A stretch of 64,000 nt of DNA from NCBI GenBank assembly GCA_002633005.1, contig NMRA01000002.1, forward strand, positions 999,628 through 1,063,627, in the 5' to 3' direction. Of this stretch, positions 48,565 through 60,841 are shown in pieces. The notes under the pieces were generated by a model. It was not told the DNA's origin and made no database searches. It saw only the letters and a program-made list of their open reading frames with translations. Position numbers and translations under genes: made by a program. Within the stretch, counting starts at the first letter, position 1. Each line of letters starts with the position of its first letter. Source of the DNA: Phoronis australis (Eukaryota; Phoronida; Phoronidae).

Positions 48565-48710
48565 AAGGGGCAATTTGGCTTACTAAGTTGGGTGTCCATC
48601 TCCTGCTCTGAAGGTCGCGTGTTCAAATCCCACTGAACTCTATTGCTAGATCCTTGAGTCAGGTTTGTAGCTCACGAGCTCGGTCTTAATTATGTGTATA
48701 CGCATGCACA
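48565..48710 (+). repeat. tRNA-derived SINE-like unit, second copy
   Basis: TGGCTTACTAAGTTGGG (A box region, 48576-48592) and GTGTTCAAATCCC (B box, about 48619-48631) precede a tail containing GAGCTCGGTCTTA, the same tail motif as the unit at 40.6 kb. Confidence 0.5.
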
Positions 48711-48807
48711 TGTTAAAAATTGTGACAATAGTTTCAGATACAACATGCAGTGGGAATGGCTGAGTGGCTTGCAGGCGTCTATCATGTGTATCAGATTACC
48801 TGTACCA

Positions 48808-49064
48808 AAAGGCCCTGTCAAGCAATGTGGTCTCATAGGTCCCTGTCAACACATGTGATTCGACAGGACCCTGTCAACAAATATGGTTTCATAAGGCCCC
48901 GTCTTCAAATGTGCTTATATAGACCATTAGTAACTTCCATAGGGCCCTGTCAACACATGTGCTGTCCTTTCTACAACTGTTGTTTCACGGGGTCTTGTCA
49001 ACGCATGAGTTTCCATATGTTCTGTCAACATAATGAAGTTTCACAAGGCCCTATTTACAAATGG
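48808..49064 (+). repeat. Degenerate ~29-bp minisatellite
   Basis: About nine units built on AGGGCCCTGTCAACACATGT plus GGTTTCATA, heavily diverged. The 114-codon ORF at 48750-49094 with recurring Pro-Cys-Gln blocks is a translation of the array, not evidence of a gene. Confidence 0.65.
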
Positions 49065-52053
49065 TCAATAGTGTATTTAAGGGCACTGGGATGACACTAT
49101 AAGGAAAACATCTTTACCCCAACTTTATGAAAGAAGATCACACATATCAATATAACGAATTGTAACGATTTTTTACTCATTTCTTGTGCATGGAGTTAAT
49201 CTTGTTTGGCCAACCACGAAATTCGAAAATGTCGCCCAGGGAATAAAAATTAATCATGTGCGCATCACAGTCTGGAAAAAAATGTAACAATTATTTCAGT
49301 GACTTGCGGTTATGATTTGAAACATTTTCTCAAGTGCAATTTGGTTATTTTTCAAAAAAACAGTCATGTGAAGCGTGAGACCAACTTCCAGCTGTGAAAC
49401 AGAACCCTGGTGTGCGTTTCTTTGAAATAAGACACTCCCGAGTGAAGCTAGTGTGATTATGTGCTTCACTTGTGGTATCTCACGAACACTTGCGTGACCT
49501 TGCGTAGTTTTGACAGTGGTTTGCGCCTACGGAACGCATCCTTGAACGTTGCCATTATTCATTTTAACCCAGGCATACTCAGAGTCACCTCGACTCTGCG
49601 CAAGGCGGCCACATACTCTCTTGAAACAATCCAACAATCGGGAGTACCCGGCAACATGTTCAGTACGAAGCGTTCGTGACCATGACACTAGACCCACGCG
49701 ACAAAAATTGTCACGGCAGAAGACCTCACTGGAATTTTGGTATGTTCACAAATAGTCTGTTCGTGTAGATTTCGAGCATTCTCGCCTTTGACGTGGTCGA
49801 GGACGGCATTCACATGTATTCTGATCACGTACTAGTATCTACAATCAGATGAATCTACTAAGAGGCTAGGGTGGAAATCGGGAAAAATCTGCAATTTGCC
49901 TACAGGGCACTACGCAACTGACACCAGATTTAATTAAAAGCTGTGGTTTGTTAACTCGGTCATGTACTACTCCGGATATTATGTTTTTGTTTTTGTGAGT
50001 GCTGTTCGGTAGTGCTTGCATGAAGTTTGCGTGCATCGCTGCGTGCGCGCGTGCGTGCATGCGTGCATGCTTTGATAGTCAAGTCAACAAATAAGTTAAG
50101 GATGGTTTGTCGTGAATTTTGCGGAGAACTTCGAAAGAAATCGAATTATGATTGAATGCGTGGGCATGGTCGCAAATGACAGTCTTTCAAAGGGACTCAA
50201 TCGGTTTTACGGCCAAAAACGCATTTTGGAGATTGCTTTTGAGTAGGACGAACTTCTTGAAGTTTTTAGCTTGACCAGAGCTATTGTGTCTTTGTGACTT
50301 TATTACAAATCGTCCATTCCTAACAAAGTCTGTCTGTCAAGGAAAAACGTAATCGAGGTGGCGACCTCATTAGGTGTTTTGTAGTTAGGGACATTGAAAA
50401 TGATCGACGTGGGCAGTGCACGTGTAGTGAAAAACCCAAGGCAAATCTGCTGAGTGTATGTGAGAAAATGAGGTGAAGCCGAAGCACATTGGAGGTTTAG
50501 CCGCCCCTCTAGAATAAGTATTTGGGAAAAAATCGAGATCTGTGCTGCGGTGTGAAATCAGTTGAATATTTCCAGAAATGTCGAACTTTGGTAGACAGCC
50601 GGGTGGGTTTGTGTTCCTCTCTCGTCTTCCAGAAATAACTTAACATTCACGCTTGGTTTAAGCCTAAACCTAAAATTAATATTATTTTTCCAGTCTTAAT
50701 TGCGTTACTGATTGAAATTCCTCGCTGATTCTGAAACTTTTCAAATGATATCGGCTAGTCGGCAGTATAATTGTCCAAATCTCGCTTTCCTTAGTCGACT
50801 AATTACTTACTTAATCAGTCAACAAGTAAATGAATCAATGATTTCATTATTATGTCCTTTCTTTTTTCATAAACAACGTCTGTCTTATAAAATCAAAACA
50901 CTTTTTGTAACCCTTCAGATAGGAAAATATAAGCAAGTCACTCATTTCCAACTGCCCTCGTTTTGCAAATCATCTGCATTGCTCCTATAGGTACGTGGTT
51001 TTGGTATCGCATCACTTTTCGGGAATTAGTCATGTAGATATTTTGTTAAGGAAGCATTAAACTCTATTTTAACTCAGACGGATTATTATAATTACGTGAT
51101 ACCTCTCAGCTAGGCAGCGGAAGTACCCAACACCGGGTTCCTGAATAGCACGTAGGCGATCCTCGTTTTGACAATATTCGAGGCCATTAGACTGCACAAT
51201 ATTTACAAAGTATGAATGAATTTAGTTCGGAAGAAGTCTTAAGTAATAACAGTTTTAAACTTTCATAGTTTGTACTGAACACAAATTTTGCACCCTAACT
51301 CCTGTATTCCATAGCAAAAAACAACACCTGAACAAACGAGAATGCAAACAACTACATGTACACTCATGCGCGGAGAAACTCCAGCTGCGCGAGATGGCAC
51401 TTGACATTTCATTCCCAGAGTTCTGTGGCTCTGTGTAATGGTACAATCTTTCTGGTGTTTACTTTTCATTACGTCAAAATTACTAAGCAAAAACACAAGA
51501 CTGTTGATTCCAACAACATTCATCCAATAATTACCCACTAGCTGTGTTTCTTTAACATTCCCCAAGTCAAGGTATATGTATTCATAGGTAGAGTAAGTGA
51601 AACAAAATTTGTGTTAATTTGCGAATAAGGAGTTGAATTAAAAATCAGAAAAAATAATTAAAAAAATACTGCTTTCTCATTTTATCAACGAGCTCATCTA
51701 TTTACTTAAAATCATTTCTATATGGGACCTAAAACCAATTCTAATAGTCGTAAAACATACAAAACCTTTCTTGTGTATTGACTTGAAGGTGAAATGGCAA
51801 TTTATCATATCTTGCAACTTCGTTGATTAAATTTGAACATCACAAGACGGGTTTCTTCAGCTTCTATGCGTACTCGTGAAATGTTGCAGATTTGACAACA
51901 TGTTAAGTCTCTCCTAGTGGACGTTTTATTGGAGCCAAAACTCCACCTAGTGGTAGGTATGAGTGCACGTTTCCAGTAGGTATTCAATCTTAAATGTGGG
52001 CGGTACTGTCAAAAACACTCTAAGATGCGGCTACTCCGGCATACGCCGGCACC
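49065..52053. other. Intergenic stretch
   Basis: A minus-strand open stretch near 49500-49740 (about 75 codons, no ATG at its start) and a GT/GC-rich simple repeat (50029-50070) are the only structure seen. Confidence 0.4.
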
Positions 52054-52321
52054 TAAAGGCGAAAGCAACCCTTTTTCATGACACTTTTAGCAAAAATAAG
52101 GTTCGTTGATTATCTCAGACACATTTTTCACTTAATTGCAGCTTTTCGTAATTTGATTAATTTCTCGTCCTCTACTCCGGAAGTGACGTTTTGGGATGCA
52201 AGAGTTTCGCGCCAATTTCTTTTCATTATAATCTGACTGTGAGAGATGTCGAGTCAGTCATTGTTCTACCTCGGTTGTGATAAGTTCGGTCGTCGTTGCT
52301 TTTGTTTACAAGTCAGTCAAC

Positions 52322-53070
52322 ATGCCACGCTGTTGCTGCGTGACGGGATGTACTCATTATCGTCTCACACGCGGTTTGGGTACATTGCGTCGCTTTCCGA
52401 AGGATGACACACTTCGCCGTACTTGGCTAGCTCGTTCATGTGAAGAACGCAGCGCTACCCGTCCACGCAACGTACAAAGCAATGGAGGGTTACCGAGTGT
52501 GTGTCAAGCATTTTCTGCCGTCAGATTATGACAGGTATGTACGCTGAATTGATGAAGGTCCCTGCGAAACAAAGCCTGAAGAAGGGTATCATACCGTCGC
52601 TGTTGATTCCCGGCAGTGCCCCGTCGCCAACCCCGAGAAGTGCGTTTTTGAAGCGAGAAGCCTCGCGAGCTGTGGCCACTATATACAGTGACTGGAGGTG
52701 CTTCATCTACTGTCACCCGTGCCTCCGAACGTACACTCATTGCGTGCAATTCCGGGACCTAGCAGTGATTCGCCCTGTGCTGTTGTCTCTAGCCCAGAGC
52801 CTGTAAGCAGCCCTGCAACGATGTTGAGTAGTGGGAGTGAATACAGGCTCAGTTCGACACCCAGTGAAGAGGACAGTTCGTCATCCAATGAACAGATCGG
52901 TGAGCCTACGTTTGATAAGTTTATTGTGGACTTGTATTGGAGCTATTTGGAAGGTGCCAGGTGTGTGGCGAGGGAGTCACACGGCGGGATGTAAGCAGTT
53001 TGGTGCTCAGATCACCCTTCAGTGGGAGTGTGTCGCGGGACACTCGGGCAAGTGGGACAGTTCTTCCTCT
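52322..53070 (+). pseudogene. Frameshifted THAP-domain protein gene
   Basis: From ATG 52322 the frame gives MPRCCCVTGCTHYRL with C-x3-C and a TW, as in THAP zinc fingers. The C-x2-H partner (RVCVKHFLPSDY, Cys at 52500, His at 52509) is in another frame. Further family-like segments follow: LKKGIIPSLLIP near 52585, a serine-rich linker (52700-52900), DKFIV, ELFGRCQVCG (52940) and ITLQWECVAGHSGKW (about 53000-53060). These lie in successive different frames, so at least four frameshifts are present. The last two segments resemble the C-rich and C..GH...W motifs found in many uncharacterised invertebrate THAP proteins, from family memory. The gene stops where the inverted right arm begins. It is not functional as it stands. 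Confidence 0.7.
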
Positions 53071-53074
53071 GTAC

Positions 53075-53121
53075 GTGAGACGAAAATGAGTACACCCCAG
53101 TACGCAGCAACAGCGTGGCAT
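53075..53121 (-). pseudogene. Second, inverted THAP N-terminus (fragment)
   Basis: On the minus strand from ATG 53121 the right arm encodes MPRCCCVLGCTHFRL, nearly the same as the left-arm copy. It then runs out of homology at the inner edge of the arm, continuing into unrelated residues for a 66-codon ORF. Only the first zinc-ligand pair is present. Confidence 0.65.
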
Positions 53122-53444
53122 GTTGACTAACTCGTAAGCAAAAGCAAACGACGACCGAACTTATCACAACCGAGTTAGAACAATGACTGACTCGACTGCT
53201 CTCACAGTAAGACAATATGAAAAGAAATTGGCGCGAAATTCTTGCCTCCCAAAACGTCACTTCCGGAGTAGACGACGAGTAATTAATTAAATTACGAAAA
53301 GCAGTAAATAAGTGAAAAATATGTCTAGGATAATCAACGAACCTTATTTTTGCTAAAAATGACATGAAAAAGGTTGCCTTCGCCTTTAACGTGTGATTTC
53401 ATACATGCATAATGGCTTTGGTCTTGCTTGCCTGATTTCATTTT

Positions 53445-53960
53445 GTGAGCCTGGCGCTTGTCGCGTATGACTACACATACACACGCATGCACACGCACGC
53501 ACACACTGACACATACAAACAGTGGTCAAGTGGGTCAACCTTACAAAATTGTTGGGGTCCATTTCAGTTTCTTTGTGTCCGTGAAAACAGTCCAGAAATC
53601 ATTACACTAGCACAAAGCGACGTTTCGTGTCATAATGGAAATTTGGTTATCAAGAAATGGAAATGGCTGATTTTTGATTTCTTTAGTTTCATTTATTTTT
53701 TACGTCAAATGACACAAAACGCAACCTTGTTTGGATACGTCAGTACGCATCTTGAAATAAAGACAACAAAGTCCTTCAAAAGTAATTTGATCAGTGACAA
53801 TGGAATAACATTTGTATCACGCATGTTTTCGCTTGAATACCAGTACGTGCAAAAGATTTTGTCTCTGCAAACTAGATGTCAATTACTGAACACATGCTTT
53901 GATGTTGGGGTTGCAGTTTCCAATTTACATATTGCGATTTATTTCAAATTACGAAATTAG
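53445..53960 (+). CDS. Unrecognised 171-codon ORF
   Basis: This is the longest uninterrupted reading frame with an ATG in the window, beginning 57 bp after the THAP foldback element. It runs through a CA/CG-rich microsatellite (codons 12-24) and then into mixed polar and aromatic sequence with no domain I recognise. No convincing splice site or Kozak context stands out. In A+T-rich DNA of this length one such ORF could arise by chance, so this is recorded mainly because of its length and position. Confidence 0.15.
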   Translation: MSLALVAYDYTYTRMHTHAHTDTYKQWSSGSTLQNCWGPFQFLCVRENSPEIITLAQSDVSCHNGNLVIKKWKWLIFDFFSFIYFLRQMTQNATLFGYVSTHLEIKTTKSFKSNLISDNGITFVSRMFSLEYQYVQKILSLQTRCQLLNTCFDVGVAVSNLHIAIYFKLRN

Positions 53961-56699
53961 AACATTTTGGTTTTCCTATATCGTAACAAAGATTTCCAGA
54001 GAATTGGCGTTCAACAGCCGACGTTATATGAAGCCAAGAAAAAACGAGCTTCGATACGGAGACAATTGCCAGAGAATGATCCATTGACTTGATGTCAAAA
54101 AGCGGCATTTTTACTCTCATGTACAGTCTAGTGATATCGCTCTATATTTCCGCTTCAAGTAAATTATTGACTGTGTCACCTGTCAAGCTAATAATCAATT
54201 TTCCCTGGATTACTGAAATAACCTTGCGATTGCTTTTCAGTGACTTATTTATTTCAAATAGTTTTCGTTCATGGAGGTTGATTGAGAATGTTGTTAACTA
54301 CAATTTCGTTTGATGAAGTATTTGCCAATTTCCGCATGTGACGTTGTCGAGCCTAGGACTCCGAGGTTAAAGTCTGAAGTCAGACCCAAGACCGTTAACT
54401 GATCACGTTGCTTGATTTGAGCACAAATTTGCACGTTTATGGAAACGTGTTGTGCAACTGGTCGAATTTCAACTCACGTTTCCAGTCAGATTAGACCAGG
54501 GACAGGGATTTACAGTACATGCCAAGAATTGTACCATGATAATTGGCTTACCTCAAAATCCAACTGCTGCCTGGTGGTTTGGTAATTGGCCCAATTATGT
54601 TGCACACCCAGCAGAATTAATGAGAAATATATTATTGCAACATTTAATAAACCTTTTTAGGTTGTAAAAGCCACATTTCTTGCCCAATTTTCTGATTTCA
54701 AAAATCTAACTACGTTTGCTGTTCACGAACTACTCAAATATGGTATTTACAAACTTTAAAAATGAAAATTTAAAAATGCTATTGTTGCCTCCAGTGTGTT
54801 TACGATGGGCTCATTATCTACAAAACGATAACATCAATAGCCTGAGGCGAATTAATCAACCACAACAGCATGGTGTCTTTGATCTGAACCGGCAGATTTT
54901 GTGGTGCGCAAACTGGTCGAGTTGTCAAATCTCGGCCGGTTAGGGTGTCAATATAGGATTCTTTTCACGTAATATTTTAACTTGAAATAGAATTCGAAAA
55001 CATAAGAAAAGGGTCTTCTATTATATGCCCGAGTACATCATTATTTACGTTTTTCGCCATTGATAACCCTAGCATTAAAGCTACAAATTGGAGACTGAAC
55101 TCAAAATTTCGAGTTCTTTGCTAAAAATCTTGTGTTTTTATTCCAGCTTGTAATTCGAATCTAGGATTCATTGGCGAATTTGAACCAAACAGTGGTTTGC
55201 CTGATCCATAAAATAGTTGACATTTTGGTACCCATATTTAATAATTCATAAAAGTATTTGTATTATATTGTTGAAGCTGTCCATAAAGTGCTCACTCGCA
55301 AAAACCGATAATTTAGGGCTTTAAGTGTGCGTTTGTAATTTAATCAATAAATACTCAATAATCGTAGTCAATTTAAATCTGTCTGAAATCGAAGAATGTT
55401 TCTATCAAGAACGAGAGCGGTATTAATCTAATACATTATACGAGGCATAAACCACTTATGGAGATGATAGACGTCAGAAAAGAAAATAAACTGCCAATGG
55501 AAATAACTTTAGGTTTATTTTCGAAGAAAGGCTAAAACGCAAGTTCATACGGCAAGAAAATTTGCAGTTATGAAAACGAGAATTAACTAATTGGACTAGA
55601 TTCAAAAAAACAATGTACAAACAGAGGTCTTTCGGACGGCAATGACTTGGAAGTTTCCCACAATGCCTCGATAATGTTGTGAAATAGGAGCTCTGTGATA
55701 TAGTTAGAAGTACAAAAGTGTTATTTTTCGTCATTGTTTGTGGAAGATGCGAGCATGTACTGTTGACGGAAGGAGAAAAGATGGTCGTTGTTCCATGTTA
55801 CACTTTAAAATGTGTAAAATCTCAATATACAACGACGTTTTCTGTGTAGGTTAGTACCCGACACGTACTTCGGTGCATTTGTGCCTTGCAACTACCACAG
55901 GTAACGTTTTGATGTGGAAAATGTAGGCAAAGTTGTGTTCCAAGGGATAGCTACCTTCCTCGGCTTGCCTGTGAACAGGGTTACCTGTCCAGTGTGAGTG
56001 GGCCCTTATAACAGTGTTTAGAAGGCAGGTGTGCACTCGAGTGTACTTGAACTGCCACAGACATTAAGATTTTGGCTTGCATCTTGAAAATTCCATTTAG
56101 TCATCCTATTTGGTGAAAGAGCAGTCTGAGATTTTTTTACAAACCGTTAAGTCCGAGAACACGATTTTCTAATATGAAGATTTTAAAGAGGCATGGAACA
56201 CGAAAGCTAGTCAAAAATATTTTTAAACAAATTCTTACGAAAGTACCATCTCGAAACGTCTAGTACAGAGTAATTCACTTTCCCCTGTGAGGAAATTTCC
56301 AGAAACAAATGACAAAATTCAAGATTTTTGAATGATACGTGCGAAGGAAAAACCCTGTGGTTACCACAGAGTTTCTAATATCCCTCCCACTTGTGATAAA
56401 TGTGCACATGCGCTCAGTCAGTTGCTTGAAGTCGCTGGAGGTCAAAGGTCATATTTCCATATAAGGGAAATGTGCTTCGTCTATGTCTTACCATACCAAA
56501 TAAAAAATACCTGGTGAGCAGGTTGAATTCTGTTTCAGTGGCAGAGAACCACTTTCAATGTAATTGCAAGTTAGTCTTCTTTTTAATGCGTTCCGGGCCT
56601 CGTTAAAGTTCCAACGCTTCATTATTAATACCTGTGATACTAAGCTAAAACGCTTGAAAATAAAAATCGTAGATAGACCTCTGTACCTAATGGAATGAA
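53961..56699. other. Intergenic stretch
   Basis: A+T-rich with short unrecognised frames (54452-54667, 54716-54943). No repeat copies or splice-supported exons found. Confidence 0.4.
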
Positions 56700-57016
56700 T
56701 AAACAGAATTTCCTAAATTCGTTCCAAAATTTTCACACATCTGTGGAAGCTCCCTCGATCTCTGTAACAGCCATGCTTTTAGAATGAACGCGTTTACGTG
56801 GCCGTGCACACGTTATTGCATTAATTTAGTGGAATAATTTGGCAGCAGCTCACCCCCCCCCCCGTGTAGACCAAATTAAGAAAGCTTATTTTGATTAAAA
56901 TGACAGCCTGTATTTCGAGACCGTCCTTCCCTCATCTTCATGCATAAATAAGATGACACAGGGTTACTTCAAAAATATTGAACAAACTGTTGTGACCCAC
57001 TCAGATGCAAGCCGAA
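56700..57016. repeat. Near-identical tandem copy 1 (assembly duplicate)
   Basis: It repeats at 57022-57336 after an N at 57017. The copies differ mainly in C-tract length (about 12 versus 7 C) and one substitution, as expected of two alleles or an unresolved overlap. Confidence 0.85.
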
Positions 57017-57021
57017 NTACC

Positions 57022-57336
57022 TAAACAGAATTTCCTAAATTCGTTCCAAAATTTTCACACATCTGTGGAAGCTCCCTCGATCTCTGTAACAGCCATGCTT
57101 TTAGAATGAACGCGTTTACGTGGCCGTGCACACGTTATTGCATTAATTTAGTGGAATAATTTGACAGCAGCTCACCCCCCCGTGTAGACCAAATTAAGAA
57201 AGCTTATTTTGATTAAAATGACAGCCTGTATTTCGAGACCGTCCTTCCCTCATCTTCATGCATAAATAAGATGACACAGGGTTACTTCAAAAATATTGAA
57301 CAAACTGTTGTGACCCACTCAGATGCAAGCCGAAAG
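57022..57336. repeat. Near-identical tandem copy 2
   Basis: This is the counterpart of 56700-57016; after 57336 the sequence is unique. The C-tract is the likely cause of the assembly break. Confidence 0.85.
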
Positions 57337-60172
57337 CACTGCTGAAATTTACACATACTAAAAAAAATTGAGACAACGTGCCGTGCAACCACGCGAGCTG
57401 CTCATTCAACACAGGTTTTTCGAAAGTAATCATCAAAGACACTAGTAACTTCAACCTGCAGGTGTCATATTTCATATACCAAATTATTTGTTGTCAACGA
57501 TTTCGTGCCTAGTAATGGCAATGGGGAAAATAATCTTGTGCCGAACCACTCTGCAAATGCATGGATATAGGGGCCGGGAAAGGGCATTGGGAGTTAACTA
57601 ATTGTAAGCATCGTTGGGTGTTCAACAAATTTTTCATTAGTTTAGTGCCCATAATACTTTATAAGTCTGTGCTCACCAAGTCTTCTAAAAATATATGATT
57701 CCATGGGTTCAAACTAACATTACAGAAAATATATGAAGTAACGTGGCGCCTAGGTAACGAAGGTAGTTAGTTATCTTAATTATAGATATATGGTAACCAT
57801 GGCTGCAAGTCAATTAATGAAACGTCACTTACAAGAAAAAAAATCAAATCCGATGAATTCTAATCACTTATTCGTGTTTATGAATTCGTCAACATAAAAT
57901 GCCATAATGGGAACTTGTTGTCTCATGCTTTACGGTTCAATGTGCCAGTCCTGCATCACGGTTTCCAGGCCACCGGCACCTAGCAACTACACATAATGTA
58001 GTCAACGAACTTACGAATGGTCAGAATGAAGCAAATTCAGTAAATTTCTACCACCTAAGTTAAAAACCTTGCATAGATCACAGATGCAATTAGCCAAACG
58101 ATCATTTGATGGTATCGCGCTTCATGTGTTTACCTATATTTTTGTCACACCCTTTATCGATTCCCAAAGCAGAAATTTATGAGCTTACACCGCGACTAAT
58201 TGTCTCTGATTAATAAGACATGCAGGTGAAAGCGTTCGATGTACATCATCCAGGTTAGTAGAAGTCGAAAGATTCGCTCATTTTTGTACACCTGGAACAG
58301 TGAAAACATCTGAAGAAAGTTTGCACCAACCGACCTTGGGCAATATCGTCACTTTGCCGTATGCATCGTTGACTATGTAATTAATACTCATGCGCGTGTA
58401 GTTAATGCAAGAATGGTTTGAACACAAGGATCGCTGCTTGTTTTAATCAGTTGCAGCCAATGAATTCAATTGCTGTGAGTTTACTCGCCACAACCTTTTT
58501 TATAGCCTTTAAAACAATGTTGGCAGGTCCATTTACCCTCTAACACAGCGCCACCTATACTGAAAACTGGCCTCGTGGAAACATGAACGACACAAGGAAT
58601 TCCGTGTGTGGGCATCAATGCGCATGCCTTGGTCGGAAGTATACCAATCACCTCGCCACCACTTGCACACGCTTTATGTACTATACTTGTTTGGGCTGAA
58701 GTCACTGGAACGGGGTGTTCTTGATTTCGTTTACTTCCATCACTACCCGTTATAATGAAATGTAACTATACGAGTAAAAGGTGATCGTCATACTCCGTGG
58801 CTGTAAACTGAAAGGGGTTTCCCAGAATTCAAGCGATGGGAATGACGGAATGTTATGACGTCGGTTTCATTACTTTAACCAATGAGAAGCCATATTAAAC
58901 AACCTTCAACTCTGCTACTTTTCGTAGCACTGTGGAATTGTGTAAGGTCCAGTTTGTTTCTAATAAACAACGCCGCCTATCTGAAGTTCTTACGTACGTG
59001 TAGCCCTAGGTTATAGTCGTACCGTGTACCACAAGGGGTGCGAGCCTGCTTATCATAATCAATATTATCATTTCCATTATAATTATTACTATAAATCAAT
59101 TCTTCTTTCGCACGTATTATGTGCAGTACTGTGCATTAGAATAATCTAAAACACTTGAATATTATACGTTAAACTCATCAGCCTCTCCGTGTGAGTATTT
59201 TCACGAGGCTAATAACACACCTGTATCTAAACACGTGTAGTTTAAGAAATTTGCACCACATACTTCAGATCCAACTTCCGTTTCTTCGTTGAGCTTCAAT
59301 TTCTTCATCTTTGGCCAATACGCACAGGAATACAACGACGCTGAAAATCCAGGTTTTAAAAGTTCTGATGTCACTTGTGCTTTTTTTCTTAGTGTATTCA
59401 TTGTTTCAATTCTTTGAATTGTTGGACTTTAGCTTCGTCAACTTGGTCCCTATACCTCTAACTTCCTACCTCAGACTGTGATACCTCCTCTAAGTCCAGC
59501 TCTTCCTTTTTTGAATTGGTCAAAGCTGAACCCCAAATCAAAATTAGCTATCGATTTTGGGGAGTGGCAGGTGAACAGACGATATTTAGATTATATTCAA
59601 CACCTGAATCCCTGATTTTGTGTATTTCATGGATTTCTTGTAGTATTGTCACCGATTTTCATTTTCCCTGATTCACTCAGTAGTGACTGCCATTCGTAAT
59701 ATCGCTATGCTAATTTGACCGACTTTGATGCGAACTTGGTTTCGGCTTCGGTCCCGGACTGGAGGCAAACAATATGCTGTTGATATTTTATTGATATGTG
59801 TCTTATAAATAAAAGTTTTTGGTTGAGTTTAATTTGCATGTTATTATTGTTATTTTTACACCACAAAATAATGAAAACAGAACGCTACTGAAGTTACCAG
59901 TCACAGTAACACTGCAGTTTACAATGCTTTGTTTACAAGCTGTGGTGGACGGGCGAGTTTAAGGAAGGAGTGACAACGAAGGCCGAGTGGCAAAAAGTGT
60001 TCGTTTAGTGTGAGAATTTGCGATTTAAATAACCAAGTGCTCTCCAATGTTTTACGTTTGTTTAATTTTTGAAATGTATAATAAACGTAAGTTCATGTAC
60101 TTTATTCAGCTTAAACCGTGATTGGTTTGGTAGAAACTTTGGAATTGCAGCCGTAGAAAGTAGTTCTGTTTT
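57337..60172. other. Intergenic stretch
   Basis: A minus frame at 58481-58705 ends ...WTCQHCFKGYKKGCGE with a Cys-rich tail but no family match. The palindrome relative at 59165 is the only repeat recognised. Confidence 0.4.
59165..59250 (-). repeat. Diverged relative of the 381-506 palindrome
   Basis: On the minus strand it reads TTAAACTACACGTGTTTAGA, then GTGTTATTAGCC and AAAATACTCACACGG, matching the left arm and centre of the element at 381. The second arm is not recognisable here. Confidence 0.5.
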
Positions 60173-60246
60173 GGTCACGTGACGATGATTATTGTTATGG
60201 TCACGTGACCGTATAATAACGCTTTGGGTTATTGCACGGACACGTG
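60173..60246. promoter_or_regulatory. Cluster of three CACGTG E-boxes, two with CLEAR-type flanks
   Basis: GTCACGTGAC occurs at 60174-60183 and 60200-60209 (the latter within the perfect palindrome GGTCACGTGACC), and CACGTG again at 60241-60246. GTCACGTGAC matches the CLEAR/TFEB-MITF consensus. No start codon or gene is identified next to it. Confidence 0.4.
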
Positions 60247-60841
60247 AGACGGTTAGTGCGCGGTCGTATCAAGACGTATGTGGTACAAATTGCCATAAAT
60301 TGCAATTGGGAAATGTTAGGCATTAGTATACGTATTTAGTATACGGAAATTCAACTCGGAAAGTTAAAAGACTGCGCTGATGAGTAAAACGTAAATTCCC
60401 GGGCTTACGACCAGTCACGCTAAAAAAATGGTTCCTTTTCTGACAAAAATCCTTCAAAAAAGTCCCTTTTCCGACAAAAGTTCTTTCTAAAACCGTTGAC
60501 TTCGTGACTTCAAAACTCTCCAAATGGTTCTTTTTCCAACTACAAAATTCCCTGAAGGGTTTTCAGTGTTATCTATATTCACTTCTGTTGCAAATGATAT
60601 AATGATTTTTGACAACAAGGCCTCACTTAACAGGGAGAGGATTCAACCGTGCAAGAATCGCTACGAAACGATTTTAGAATTAACCTCTATACCATTCTTC
60701 CAAAGAGGTATTTTTCATAGAAGCTCTCTATAAAGTGGTCCCTCATTTCGAGTCAGCTCTCTAATCTCTAAAAGGGTGCAAATACTAATTTTCCAATATC
60801 ACCCCCGCCACAATTATAGCCCGGCGAGTGCCCCCCCGGGA

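Larger units (their letters stand above)
52054..53388. mobile_element. Foldback element with 315-bp inverted arms carrying THAP start
   Basis: The left arm 52054-52368 and right arm 53075-53388 are inverted copies, about 90% identical by eye, ending in TAAAGGCGAA and its complement. Both arms carry promoter-side DNA plus an ATG and the first residues of a THAP zinc finger (MPRCCCV.GCTH), pointing inward. The interior holds a decayed THAP protein gene. THAP domains are the DNA-binding domains of P-element-type transposases, so a transposon origin is likely, but no transposase catalytic region is present. I found no target-site duplication in the flanks (8 bp on each side differ). The element could equally be an inverted duplication of the 5' end of a THAP-like host gene. 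Confidence 0.75.

Noticed and set aside
48750-49094. 114-codon ORF as a gene
   Set aside because: It is a translation of the degenerate ~29-bp minisatellite.
58481-58705. Cys-rich minus ORF as a zinc-finger protein
   Set aside because: Only one C-x2-C and one further Cys near a stop; not enough for any known finger.
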